Shown in pieces: positions 16,666 to 26,303 of a stretch of 64,000 nucleotides of DNA. The notes under the pieces were generated by a model. The model worked only from the letters and a program-made list of their open reading frames with translations. It was not told where the DNA came from and did not search any database. The position numbers and the translations under genes were made by a program. The stretch covers positions 272,045 through 336,044 of the forward strand of contig NZ_JARGYU010000002.1 of assembly GCF_034471385.1 (NCBI RefSeq), in the 5' to 3' direction. Origin of the DNA: Lyticum sinuosum. Its GTDB lineage: Bacteria > Pseudomonadota > Alphaproteobacteria > Rickettsiales > Midichloriaceae. Within the stretch, counting starts at the first letter, position 1. The number at the start of each line of letters is the position of its first letter.

Positions 16666-17003
16666 ATTTTAATTAGTAATAATAATAAAAAAATAAATTA
16701 AAGTGAGATCATTATGTACTACATAACATAAAATAGTATCTTGTCAAAATCTTTTATTAATTACAAACAAATAAGTTATTATTATATTTATAAATTATTT
16801 ATATATTTTATGGGAATTCTTATATATTATAAGCTGCTTTATAGGATTTATATTTTCAAAAGTTTAATTTTATTAAGAATTAATAATAATCTTTACAAGA
16901 AGATAAATAATCTTTACAAGAAGATAAAAAGCTTGAAGAAGGTAATTAATAATATATAATTTATATACTTTGAATAGTATTATAAAAAATATATTATATA
17001 ACA
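16666..17003 (+). other. Intergenic region with a 21-bp tandem duplication
   Basis: A 338-base spacer between acpP and the dCMP deaminase gene. A frame from a TTG at 16741 to 16959 would encode a 72-residue hydrophobic peptide that I do not believe. A 21-bp unit (taatctttacaagaagataaa) is present twice, at 16887-16928. Confidence 0.5.
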
Positions 17004-17555
17004 ATGCATTTATCAAATGATGAATTGATAACGAGACCAATGAGTTGGGATGAATATTTTATAACAATTGCTTATGTAGTTGGTATGAAAAGTAAAGATC
17101 CAAGTACGAAAATTGGAGCAGTAATTGTCAGTGTAAATCATGAAATTATTTCAACTGGCTATAATGGATTACCAAGAGGAATAGTAGATTATGCCAAATA
17201 TTATAAAAATAAAGAATATAAATATATTGCTGGAAATCACGCAGAAGAAAATGCTATTATTAATGCAGCAAGATCTGGCGTTTCTACTAATAATTGTATG
17301 ATATATGTTCCATGGTTCCCTTGTGCAGGATGCACAAGAATGATTATACAATCTGGAATAAAAAAAGTTATTTATCATAAACACTTTCCAGGTAATAAAG
17401 AAAATTGCCCTTCACATTGGCAGGAAAGTATGTCAATATCAAAAACTATGCTAGATGAAAGTAGAGTTAAAGTAAAATCTTTTAACGGTAATATTTCTAA
17501 TTTATTTGTGATTTTTCAAGGTAAAAAATTCAATCATCTTATGAAAGAAGAATAA
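17004..17555 (+). CDS. Deoxycytidylate (dCMP) deaminase
   Basis: Zinc deaminase converting dCMP to dUMP, feeding thymidylate synthesis. The N-terminal block MSWDEYFITIAYVVGMKSKDPSTKIGA is typical of the dCMP deaminase branch. The zinc site is HAEENAI (H79 ligand, E81 proton shuttle) with PCAGC supplying C107 and C110. At 183 residues it is somewhat longer than the ~150-residue minimum, the additional part being the C-terminal region. It complements tmk in the dTTP pathway. Cytoplasmic. Confidence 0.9.
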   Translation: MHLSNDELITRPMSWDEYFITIAYVVGMKSKDPSTKIGAVIVSVNHEIISTGYNGLPRGIVDYAKYYKNKEYKYIAGNHAEENAIINAARSGVSTNNCMIYVPWFPCAGCTRMIIQSGIKKVIYHKHFPGNKENCPSHWQESMSISKTMLDESRVKVKSFNGNISNLFVIFQGKKFNHLMKEE

Positions 17556-17650
17556 TATTTTTATTATCAATATTTTTATTGTCAATTATTATCAAATTCT
17601 TCTTATAAGAAAAAAAAGAAAAAAATATTTTATTTAGAGTTTATTTACAG

Positions 17651-18433
17651 ATGAAACATATCATATTTATTTGTGTTATTTTTATCTCTAGTTTTTTATC
17701 TGCTATGAAATCTGCTGATAAAATAACAATATTAGCTGATAAAGGTATTATAGATCATAAATCTAAAAAAATTGTTTTAATTTCAAATGTAAAATTAAGT
17801 AATAGATTTTTTATAGCAGAATCAAATACTGCAGAATGGGATTTTTCTAAAAAAAAAGAAAATATATCAAATAATTCTAAAAAATATATTCAAAATTATA
17901 ATAAAAAACATTTATTTGAATTTTTAGAAACATTAGATAAGATCTGTTCAAAACAGAACGAAAAATCAATATGTATCAAATATATAAATAATAAAAATAC
18001 AAATGATTTACTGCATAATTCAATGTATGATATATTATATGATGATAATATTCCTTTATTAAACAATAAAGATTTTTCTTTGAATAATAATGTAAAAATT
18101 TTTATTAATTTCGACAATTATAATAATTATACGAATAATTCAAAATATAGTTTGAACAAACATAATACTTTTTCAAAAAATTCAAAAATAAAATACTCAA
18201 CTAATAAAATATTACAAAATACCAGTATTAATTCTAAAAAAGCAGAAATATTTAATGATCAAGATATTTTAATGAAAAAAGATATTAATATCATTGCTAA
18301 TTTATTTGAAAATCAAGGAGTAATTACTGGAGATGATATCGATATTTTACTTTATAGTAAAAATAAAGATTTTGTGTTGCTAAAAGCAAAAGAAAAAGAT
18401 ACAATACTTCTACAGATTAATATAATATATTAA
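17651..18433 (+). CDS. Putative periplasmic LptA/OstA-like protein
   Basis: The first 22 residues look like a cleavable signal peptide (MKHIIFICVIFISSFLSAMKSA). Residues 24-66 (ITILADKGIIDHKSKKIVLISNVKLSN then AESNTAEWDF) resemble the first repeats of an OstA/LptA-like lipopolysaccharide transport domain. A matching beta stretch closes the protein (NQGVITGDDIDILLYSKNK). In between lies a long Asn/Lys-rich low-complexity segment. The match is to pattern, not to a diagnostic motif, so LptA, LptC or another envelope protein are all possible. It precedes rlmN by 81 bases. Confidence 0.45.
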   Translation: MKHIIFICVIFISSFLSAMKSADKITILADKGIIDHKSKKIVLISNVKLSNRFFIAESNTAEWDFSKKKENISNNSKKYIQNYNKKHLFEFLETLDKICSKQNEKSICIKYINNKNTNDLLHNSMYDILYDDNIPLLNNKDFSLNNNVKIFINFDNYNNYTNNSKYSLNKHNTFSKNSKIKYSTNKILQNTSINSKKAEIFNDQDILMKKDINIIANLFENQGVITGDDIDILLYSKNKDFVLLKAKEKDTILLQINIIY

Positions 18434-18514
18434 GATAAAATACGAATTTTAATATAAAAATATATGTAATTATAGAAAAAATCTAATAATCATTATTTAA
18501 TAATAAAATTTCTA

Positions 18515-19645
18515 GTGGAAAAAGAATTTTTATACGGGCTAAATAAAGAAGAAATAAGAGAATTACTACAAAAAAACCTTTTATCTCAAAAATATATAGC
18601 AGATCAAATATGGGATTGGATATATAATAAAGGGGTGAAAAGATTTGATGAGATGACTAACTTATCACGTAATTTACAAGAAAAGTTAAAAGATATATTT
18701 TTTATAACTAGCCCAAATCTTAAAGAAGAACTAATGTCTTCTGATGGAACTTGTAAATGGCTTTTAGATTTGAGTAATAAAAGTATTGATCAAAATTTTG
18801 AAGATTCTTATTTTTTAAATAAGCGTTATTCTATTTCTTCTCAAAATATTGAAACTGTTTACATACCAGATTATACAAGATCAACTGTTTGTGTCTCATC
18901 ACAAATTGGATGCGCATTATCATGCAGTTTTTGTCATACAGGTACACAAAAATTAGTCAGAAATATTAGAACAGATGAAATAATATCTCAAGTTCTATTC
19001 ACAAAAACGGCAATTAACGATTGGAGAAATAAAAGAGCAAAATTAACTAATATAGTATTTATGGGAATGGGGGAACCATTTTTAAATTATGATTCAGTTG
19101 AAAAAGCAATTTTAATACTCTGTGATGATAAAGGTTTAAATATATCACGTAAAAAAATTACTGTTTCCACTTCGGGTATAATTCCTGGAATAATACAATG
19201 CGCAGATAATCTTAGAGTTAAATTGGCAGTTTCCCTTCATTCTCCGGATGATAGTATTCGCAATGAGATTGTTCCAATAAATAAAAAATACCCAATAAAA
19301 GATCTTTTAAATGCATGTAAATATTATGCCGAAAAGACTAATAATGAGAGAATTACATTTGAATATGTAATGCTTGATGGAGTAAATGATAGCGACTCTG
19401 ATGCTTATCATTTAATAAGCATATTAAAAGATATACCAGCGAAAATTAATATAATTCCATTCAATCCATGGCCAAATTCTAAGTACTCTTGTTCTGATGA
19501 AAAACGTATAAATTCTTTTGCTAATATTATGGAATCTGGTAGATATTTCTGCTCAATAAGAAAACCACGAGGTCAAGATATAATGGGTGCTTGTGGACAA
19601 CTTCGTTCAAATAGTGAAAAAATTTTATTAAAAAATGATACTTAA
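18515..19645 (+). CDS. rlmN: Dual-specificity RNA methyltransferase RlmN
   Basis: Radical-SAM enzyme that methylates C2 of A2503 in 23S rRNA and of A37 in some tRNAs. The start is GTG at 18515. The iron-sulfur cluster motif is CALSCSFC (C133, C137, C140) inside VCVSSQIGCALSCSFCHTG. FMGMGEPFLNYD, VSTSGIIPGI, LAVSLHSPDD and IPFNPWPNSKY are characteristic, and the C-terminal GQDIMGACGQL contains the second reactive cysteine. Its 376 residues are typical. The next gene, holA, overlaps it by 11 bases, indicating translational coupling. Confidence 0.95.
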   Translation: MEKEFLYGLNKEEIRELLQKNLLSQKYIADQIWDWIYNKGVKRFDEMTNLSRNLQEKLKDIFFITSPNLKEELMSSDGTCKWLLDLSNKSIDQNFEDSYFLNKRYSISSQNIETVYIPDYTRSTVCVSSQIGCALSCSFCHTGTQKLVRNIRTDEIISQVLFTKTAINDWRNKRAKLTNIVFMGMGEPFLNYDSVEKAILILCDDKGLNISRKKITVSTSGIIPGIIQCADNLRVKLAVSLHSPDDSIRNEIVPINKKYPIKDLLNACKYYAEKTNNERITFEYVMLDGVNDSDSDAYHLISILKDIPAKINIIPFNPWPNSKYSCSDEKRINSFANIMESGRYFCSIRKPRGQDIMGACGQLRSNSEKILLKNDT

Positions 19646-20774
19646 TATCAATATTTTAAAAAAAATACTAAATAATCTTTTAAAAAATAAAATTTGGTTG
19701 ATATTCGGAGATGATATTGGGCAAATAAATAAAATATTAGAAGAAATTATTAAAATAATTAATATATCAGTAGATGAAATCATTAAATTTAATTACAATG
19801 ATATAGAAAAAGATATTACAGGCTTACTAGAAGAGTTATATACAAAAAATTTATTCTCATCTGAAACCAAAACTATTATTATTAATAATGTAAAAGAAAA
19901 TATTAATTTAACACTTGAAAATATTATTATTGAATATAGAGATAAAAAATATAACAATAATCAAAATTATCCATATATATTTTTAATTGGTGGGAAAATG
20001 AAGAAAAATTGTCATACAAGATCTATATTTGACAATTCTTCTAAAAATATTATAGGTATCAATTGTTATAAACAAAATGAGAAAGATAAAATAAATATAA
20101 TACGTGATTTTTTAAATCAATATTTCATAAAATTTGATAATCATATTCCACAAATGATTATTGATTTAATGATTAATGAAAATTCATTTATTGATAATGA
20201 GTTAGAAAAAATACTCTTATATCTAGGAATTGATCAATATTCTTATAATAATTCTTTTATTAATAAAGAAAATTTAAGATTTTCTAATGAAAGCAGTATA
20301 TTAACAGAAAATGATATATTTGCTATGAAAAATGACGACTGTGTATTTAATATGCATGCAATAGAAGATTTTTGTGAAAGTAATAATATTCAATTTATAA
20401 ATAATATTGATCAAATTTCTCCAATACCTTTACTTCGTTCTATTAAAAATTATCTTTTACAAGCTGTAATAGTAAAATTTCTCATAGGAGATAGTAATGA
20501 TACTATAAAAATAGATAAATGCATCAATATGCTAAAATTACCCTTTTATCAAGATAAAAGATTAAAATTTTATAAATTATTGATTAATAATAAAAATTAT
20601 TTATATAGATTAATTATTCAGATGGCTGAAATAGAAAAAGAAATGTATAAATTACCCACAATAGCACATCAAATATATACTACGCATATTCTTATTATGA
20701 CAAATTTATTTTATAAAAATATTTATCAAAATATGTATTTTTATGCAAAAGAAGATGTTGAAAGTAAAATATAA
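19635..20774 (+). CDS. holA: DNA polymerase III delta subunit
   Basis: Clamp-loader subunit that opens the beta sliding clamp. Sequence conservation in this family is low, but the N-terminal pattern IWLIFGDDIGQINKILEEII, the strand KTIIINNVKEN, FLIGGKMKKN and the C-terminal helical region (SPIPLLRSIKNYLLQAV, then LPFYQDKRLKFY) fit delta subunits. It has 379 residues, slightly above the common ~340, with Asn-rich loops. It overlaps rlmN upstream by 11 bases and mltG downstream by about 32, suggesting one operon. Confidence 0.8.
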   Translation: MILNINILKKILNNLLKNKIWLIFGDDIGQINKILEEIIKIINISVDEIIKFNYNDIEKDITGLLEELYTKNLFSSETKTIIINNVKENINLTLENIIIEYRDKKYNNNQNYPYIFLIGGKMKKNCHTRSIFDNSSKNIIGINCYKQNEKDKINIIRDFLNQYFIKFDNHIPQMIIDLMINENSFIDNELEKILLYLGIDQYSYNNSFINKENLRFSNESSILTENDIFAMKNDDCVFNMHAIEDFCESNNIQFINNIDQISPIPLLRSIKNYLLQAVIVKFLIGDSNDTIKIDKCINMLKLPFYQDKRLKFYKLLINNKNYLYRLIIQMAEIEKEMYKLPTIAHQIYTTHILIMTNLFYKNIYQNMYFYAKEDVESKI

Positions 20775-21800
20775 AAATTCTAGATATTTTCATAAAATAA
20801 AAATTTACATAGCAAATTATCTATGTGCATTTATTATTTTTATATCAGTAGTAGCATTTTGGTTATTTATTCAAATTAGTAATTGGTCACTAAAATCGAA
20901 TAAAACAATAGTTATTAATCGTGGTACATCTATTGAAAATATAGCATCTATTTTTCATAAAAATGGTGGAAATAAATATACATTTATAATTTATTATAAA
21001 ATAAAAAAAATATTAAATAAAAAAATGAACATTAAAGCTGGAGAATATGAATTTTTAGCTAATGAAAGAATAAATGATGTATTAACTAAACTCAATAATG
21101 GTAAAGTAAAAAGACATAAAATTACAATTCCAGAAGGATTAACAAATTATCAAATTTTACAAATCCTAAAATTAAACTCAAAAATAGAATTTGATTTATA
21201 CTATGGATTACATACTAATAAATATCTTTTAAATAATGGCCAAATCATGCCAGATACTTATGATTTTACTTTAAGCTGGAAAGCTTCACAAATTATTGAT
21301 ATTATGTATAAATCTTCAATTAAATTTGAAAAAACTGAATGGATATTAAGAGATAAAAGAATAGATTCATTAATAAAAAATTACAAAGAAGCACTTATTT
21401 TAGCTTCTATAGTAGAAAAAGAAACTAAAATAAAAAGTGAACAAGCAATAATTGCTGGAGTATATTTAAATAGATTAAAAAAAAAATGTTATTACAAGCA
21501 GACCCTACAGTAATTTATGGAATGACGGAAGGAAGATCTACATTAGGTAGAAGAATGTTATATTCGGATTATAGACATAAATCAAAATATAACACATATA
21601 TCAATTTAGGATTACCACCAACACCTATATGTAATCCTGGAAAAAATGCAATTAGAGCTGTTTTACACCCAGAATGGAATAATTTTGTGTATTTTGTACT
21701 TGGTAATAATGGACAACATATATTTTCTAAAGAGTATAAAAATCATTTAATAAATATAAAACTAACATCTAAACAACGTAATTTAAAAAACAATAATTAA
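20743..21800 (+). pseudogene. mltG: Endolytic transglycosylase MltG, split by a frameshift at an A10 run
   Basis: MltG cleaves nascent peptidoglycan strands at the inner membrane. The first part (20743-21513) has a membrane segment near residues 25-43 (LCAFIIFISVVAFWLFIQI), the LysM-like region, IPEGLTNYQIL and the catalytic ILASIVEKET. It loses frame at ten adenines (21477-21486) after NRLKKK and stops soon after. The second part (from 21486) continues MLLQADPTVIYGM, the exact family continuation, through INLGLPPTPICNPGKNAI to the end. A -1 shift on A-AAA-AAA restores NRLKKKMLLQADP. The copy may be a pseudogene, a sequencing error, or rescued by ribosomal or RNA-polymerase slippage; everything else in both halves is intact. 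Confidence 0.9.
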
Positions 21801-21828
21801 AAAATAAAAATCACATTAATTAACATAA

Positions 21829-23037
21829 TTAACAATATTGATGATGTTGAAAGATATGCTTATAAACAAGTGCTGAAACTATATCATGATAATGAATTAA
21901 TTCTGCTGGTGTTTCAACAGGATGATTTTTTTTATTCGCTTCATCGACTGCTATCATATTTATTTTTGCAATATCTGTAAATTTTATTTTTTTCTCAATA
22001 TATGCTTTGACAGTAGACTCATTTGCAGCATTAAGTGCAACTAATGCCTGTCTACTATGCTTATAACAATCAACTGCAAATTTAAGTAAAGGAAATCTAC
22101 TATCATCTGGTTGATTGAATTCAATACCTTCAAGAGATGCAAAATCGATATTTTCAATATTATGTTGATGACCACTTTTTTTAAAGAGAAAATTTGCTAT
22201 TGGGATTTCCATAGTAGTAGGTCCAAAATACATATTAGTAGATCCATTTTTGTAAGATATTCCAGCATGTATTAGAGATTGTCTATTGACTATAACTTCT
22301 ACATCTTCAACTTTTATATTAAATAATCTTTCAACTTCAACTATTTCAAATCCTTTATTAATCATAGTTGCTGAATCAATGCTAATTTTTTGACCCATAC
22401 CCCATGTAGGATGTTTTAGTACTTTTTCCTGTGGTAATTGATCCATTTCTTTTGTAGAAAATTTCCAAAGAGGACCGCCAGAAGCTGTTATAATAATTTT
22501 TCTTATACTATTTAAATCAATATTATTTTTTACAATATCATCTAAACCTAAAAGTTCAAATAATGCATTATGCTCTGAATCTAAAGGTATAATTTTAGTA
22601 TCATGTTTTTTTGCTTGCTTGATAATATAATCTCCTAAACAAATAATACTTTCTTTATTAGCTAAGCCTATTGTCTCACAATAAGGTATTGCTGCAATTA
22701 ATGGAAGAAGAGCAGCAATACCAGATATTGCTGATATACAAATATCATGTTTATTTTGACAAGCATCAATTACTGCATCATTACCTCCATTTACTAAACA
22801 GCTTGTATTTTGCTGTGAAAGAAGAATACGCAAATCGTTTGTATCATGATTATTAGTAACAATTTTATTAACACGTAACTTTTTAGCCAGCGCAGCAATA
22901 TATCTTGGATTATCACCTTTACAAATAATAGTTTTTACATGAAATATATCAGGATATTGAGCAACGATATTACATACTTGTGATCCAATAGAACCTGTAC
23001 CACCAAGAAGAAGTATGCTTTTTCTATGTAAATTCAT
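21829..23037 (-). CDS. dxr: 1-deoxy-D-xylulose 5-phosphate reductoisomerase
   Basis: Second enzyme of the MEP isoprenoid pathway, NADPH-dependent. The cofactor motif is LLGGTGSIGSQ at the N-terminus. GLANKESIICLGDY, PLDSEHNALFELL (metal-binding Asp/Glu), TASGGPLWKF and HPTWGMGQKISIDSATMINK are diagnostic, followed by VERLFNI and the C-terminal helical domain. The 402-residue length is normal. It is the last gene of a minus-strand run with a secreted RNase A-like gene only 28 bases upstream. Confidence 0.96.
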   Translation of the reverse strand: MNLHRKSILLLGGTGSIGSQVCNIVAQYPDIFHVKTIICKGDNPRYIAALAKKLRVNKIVTNNHDTNDLRILLSQQNTSCLVNGGNDAVIDACQNKHDICISAISGIAALLPLIAAIPYCETIGLANKESIICLGDYIIKQAKKHDTKIIPLDSEHNALFELLGLDDIVKNNIDLNSIRKIIITASGGPLWKFSTKEMDQLPQEKVLKHPTWGMGQKISIDSATMINKGFEIVEVERLFNIKVEDVEVIVNRQSLIHAGISYKNGSTNMYFGPTTMEIPIANFLFKKSGHQHNIENIDFASLEGIEFNQPDDSRFPLLKFAVDCYKHSRQALVALNAANESTVKAYIEKKIKFTDIAKINMIAVDEANKKNHPVETPAELIHYHDIVSALVYKHIFQHHQYC

Positions 23038-23065
23038 AATGAGCTAATATTATTTTAAATTCTAT

Positions 23066-23758
23066 CTATTTTTCGTTATTTAATTCTTTATTTTGCAAAT
23101 TTTTTTTAGTTTGATAAGGGTATGCACTCAAAACATAAAAAGGATTACTTACATTTTGTAAATCTTTTTTTAGTATTACTACAATAGTATTAGTTTCATA
23201 ATTCTTTATTATTGGTGATTTTGGCAAATTTTCATTTTCAATAATATATTGAATTATTCCATATCCGACATTAGATTGTGCATTATAAATTAGACGAATA
23301 CTATCACACTTTCTTTTTGCTTTATTCGTTTTCTTCTTATTAAAAATACACTTATTAAAATTTATCCATTCATATATTTTGTTCTTATTGTGAATTAAAG
23401 CTTCTTTTATTGTTTGATCAGCAGTTTTTAAACTAGAAAAACTACTTTTAACTTGAATTCTTTTTTTTGGAGATTTTAATTCATTTATATTATTTTTTAA
23501 CCAATCATATGATTTTTCAACATGTTTACTAATTGTTTTTGCATTTTTATGATTACTATCATTTTCTTTAAGATTAAAGGAGTTAATTATTTCTTCTATT
23601 TTTTCTAAAGGAAAAGATATTTTAGTTAAAGATTTATCATCAATATTTATAGCCTCATCATTCTTAGCAAATAAAATAGGAATATTGATATTTATATAAT
23701 AAAAAACAAAAAAAATAACTAAAAAGTATTTTTTTTTACGTAAATTAAACTTATACAT
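23066..23758 (-). CDS. Secreted protein resembling bacterial RNase A-like toxin domain
   Basis: The first 31 residues form a signal peptide (basic RKKK, then YFLVIFFVFYYI, ending ILFA). Residues 73-217 follow the pattern of the bacterial RNase A-like domain found at the C-terminus of contact-dependent inhibition and other polymorphic toxins: AKTISKHVEKS (H79 at the catalytic His place), a helix with KSSFSSLKTADQTIKEAL, IYEWI, a strand pair including VGYGI, TIVVILKKD and YVLSAYPYQ. As I recall the family, catalysis uses His, Arg, Thr and Tyr; here Thr is Ser (S211), Tyr is kept (Y213), and the Arg position appears to be Asn, so activity is open. No immunity gene is evident. It could be an effector or a domesticated envelope ribonuclease. 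Confidence 0.6.
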   Translation of the reverse strand: MYKFNLRKKKYFLVIFFVFYYININIPILFAKNDEAINIDDKSLTKISFPLEKIEEIINSFNLKENDSNHKNAKTISKHVEKSYDWLKNNINELKSPKKRIQVKSSFSSLKTADQTIKEALIHNKNKIYEWINFNKCIFNKKKTNKAKRKCDSIRLIYNAQSNVGYGIIQYIIENENLPKSPIIKNYETNTIVVILKKDLQNVSNPFYVLSAYPYQTKKNLQNKELNNEK

Positions 23759-23948
23759 ATTAAGTACTAATAATAATATTTCTTTTTTAATATTACAAAT
23801 TATATATATTTATCTCTAACTTGAATAGAATCAAATATTAAACAAAATCAAGAAAACATAGAACATAATAAAAGTTAATAAGCAATTAATTTTTTAATTT
23901 TTGCATCGCCAATATATTTCATTTTTTATGTAATTTTATTATATACCA

Positions 23949-25259
23949 TTAATTTAATACAAATTTTATATAATTAATTATATTTTCTTGCTCTAAAAAA
24001 ATACTTTCTATTTTTTGACGAAATTTTAATTCTATTTTATCTTCTTTGATATTTTTAGTACTTATAACTATTTGTACTGGTATACCTATTAAATCAGCTC
24101 TAGCAAATTTTTTTCCTATTGAATCATCTGTATTATCATATAAAGGTTCAAACCCCATATTATTTAATTCATAATATATTTTTGTACTAACTTGATCACA
24201 CTTTTCACAATTATTATTAATATTAATAATAATTACTTTAAATGGAGCTAACTTTTTAGGCCAAATTATTCCCCTCTCATCATTATAACATTCTATTATA
24301 GCACATATAAGTCTTGATACCCCTATACCATAACAACCCATTGATGGATAAAATAATTCTCCATTGTATCCTTGTACTTTCACATTCATAGATTTACTAT
24401 ACTTTGTTCCCAAATGAAAAATATGTCCTACTTCAATACTTTTAGTTTCTATTAATTCTCCTTTTATATTTATAGGTTTTTTATTATTATATTTATGTTT
24501 TTCTTCTTCACATATATAGTAGGAGTTCAGATTTTCCAATGATATATTCTGGTTTTCAATGTCATTAATAACTGAAGAATCATAATAAATAGTACTTTCT
24601 CCAGTATCAGAAACTATATGAAACTCATGTGAATAATCTCCTCCGATTGATCCAGTAGGTGCTAAAACAGGAATTGCGCTCAATTCACATTGTTTAAAGA
24701 TTTTTAAATAGGCTTTTAAAATATTTTCATAATTCTTCAAAGAATTTTTTTGATCTATATCAAAAGAGTAAGCATCTTTCATCAAAAATTCTCTACCACG
24801 CATTAACCCGAATCTTGGCCTAATTTCATCACGAAATTTAGTGCTTATTTGATATAAAACAATTGGCAAATTCTTATATGATTTAATACAATCTCCAAAT
24901 AATTCAGTAAAAACTTCTTCAGCAGTAGGACTATAAATCAACTTATTACCATGACGATCAACTGCTACTAATGTTTCTGCTGAAAGATCTCCATTATCGC
25001 TATGACGTCCAGATTTTTTCCAAAGTTCAAATGGTTGCATGGATGGTGTGCTAACTTCTAAACAACCTATATTATTCATCTCAAAACGTATAATATCTAT
25101 AACTTTATGCAAAACACGTAGTCCAATAGGAAGCCAACTATATACACCACTTCCAACTTTATGTATCATACCTGATTTAATCATAAGTTGATGTGATTTT
25201 ATTACAGCATCATTAGGATTTTCTTTTGAAATTGGAAGAAGATAATTTATAAGAAACAT
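23949..25259 (-). CDS. proS: Prolyl-tRNA synthetase (short form)
   Basis: Class II aminoacyl-tRNA synthetase that charges tRNA-Pro. Motif 1 is around the SGVYSWLPIGLRVLHKV region, motif 2 in the FRDEIRPRFGLMRGREFLMKDAYSF block, and motif 3 in CYGIGVSRL. At 436 residues it lacks the large editing insertion of the E. coli enzyme, which is the usual alphaproteobacterial form. The anticodon-binding domain closes the protein. It lies 38 bases downstream of mipZ; its substrate, tRNA-Pro, is also in this window. Confidence 0.96.
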   Translation of the reverse strand: MFLINYLLPISKENPNDAVIKSHQLMIKSGMIHKVGSGVYSWLPIGLRVLHKVIDIIRFEMNNIGCLEVSTPSMQPFELWKKSGRHSDNGDLSAETLVAVDRHGNKLIYSPTAEEVFTELFGDCIKSYKNLPIVLYQISTKFRDEIRPRFGLMRGREFLMKDAYSFDIDQKNSLKNYENILKAYLKIFKQCELSAIPVLAPTGSIGGDYSHEFHIVSDTGESTIYYDSSVINDIENQNISLENLNSYYICEEEKHKYNNKKPINIKGELIETKSIEVGHIFHLGTKYSKSMNVKVQGYNGELFYPSMGCYGIGVSRLICAIIECYNDERGIIWPKKLAPFKVIIININNNCEKCDQVSTKIYYELNNMGFEPLYDNTDDSIGKKFARADLIGIPVQIVISTKNIKEDKIELKFRQKIESIFLEQENIINYIKFVLN

Positions 25260-25297
25260 ATTTTTATAAAAAATTAAAAATTTTATATCACTAAAAG

Positions 25298-26101
25298 TTA
25301 ATATTTTTCAATTATATTTAATTTAGATATTATTTCTGAGATTTGTAAAGACTTTAACATTGATTTAATTTCTTGCCTTGCAGCAAGAAGAGATGGAGAA
25401 ATCTTAAGAGATTTTAATTTTTTTATACTATCCCTGTCATAGAGTGTAACACCTAATGAATATAGTTCTTTATAAATTACTCTATCACATAAACTACTTC
25501 CTAATCTAAATCCCATTTTTTTAGCAAAGTTGTTTAAATAAAGTTTAATTTGTATAGAATTACGAATATTTTTAGTAGCTGGCATATTATTTAATACAAC
25601 AATCCAGTCTATCCTTTTTCCATCTCTTGCTGCTCTTTTTATTCTCTGCTCAAAAAGCATTGCACTATAAACACCAGGAATAATCCTTTCTGAATTCTTT
25701 TTATCCACATACCCAATAACTTCTAAATCTATATAACTTGGATTTATCGGAGTTACCAGATAATCAGCATAAGAATGTGCAATTCTATTTAGGGAACTAT
25801 GATTTCCTGGAGTATCAATGAGAATAAAATCATAATCAGAATTTTTATCAATTAAATTTTTAACATCTTCTTCAGATATATTTAAAGAAGGTATTAAACA
25901 TGGCATCTCAAGATTAAGATTATATAATTCAGAAGTAATTTTTCTATTCTCAATATAATTAAAAAGTGAGTGTTGATAAATATCAAAATCAATAGCAAGA
26001 ACTTTAAAACCAAGTTTACATAATGCTGTAATGACATGAATACAAATCGTACTTTTCCCAGAACCACCTTTTTCATTCCCAAAAACAATAATTTTTGCCA
26101 T
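25298..26101 (-). CDS. mipZ: Division-site regulator MipZ (ParA-like ATPase)
   Basis: ParA/MinD-type ATPase that, in Caulobacter and relatives, forms a gradient from ParB and inhibits FtsZ near the poles so that division occurs at midcell. The deviant Walker A is GNEKGGSGKST (8-18), followed by LAIDFDIYQHS and the switch LIDTPGNHSS. The block RDGKRIDWIVVLNNMP and the C-terminal FRLGSSLCDRVIYKELYSLGVTL are typical of MipZ rather than ParA. The length of 267 residues is normal. No parB is present in the window. Confidence 0.9.
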   Translation of the reverse strand: MAKIIVFGNEKGGSGKSTICIHVITALCKLGFKVLAIDFDIYQHSLFNYIENRKITSELYNLNLEMPCLIPSLNISEEDVKNLIDKNSDYDFILIDTPGNHSSLNRIAHSYADYLVTPINPSYIDLEVIGYVDKKNSERIIPGVYSAMLFEQRIKRAARDGKRIDWIVVLNNMPATKNIRNSIQIKLYLNNFAKKMGFRLGSSLCDRVIYKELYSLGVTLYDRDSIKKLKSLKISPSLLAARQEIKSMLKSLQISEIISKLNIIEKY

Positions 26102-26303
26102 AACTAATAAAAACGCAAATTAATATAATATTAAATAAAAAATAACATCATTTTAAACCCTAAAATAAAATATTTAAAATATTTTATAGTATTTATAAAC
26201 AAAATAGTGAATTTAAATATACTAAAATATAATACAATTATCTAAAATATTTTTGAATGAATTTATATATTATTATATTAATTATTTTATTATAATTATT
26301 TTA

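Noticed and set aside
16415..16672. An 85-residue plus-strand frame opposite acpP.
   Set aside because: It lies wholly antisense to acpP, which has the DSLD attachment motif and correct length.
16741..16959. A 72-residue frame with a TTG start in the acpP-dCMP deaminase spacer.
   Set aside because: There is no credible ribosome-binding site or family match; composition is low complexity and its end is a 21-bp tandem duplication.
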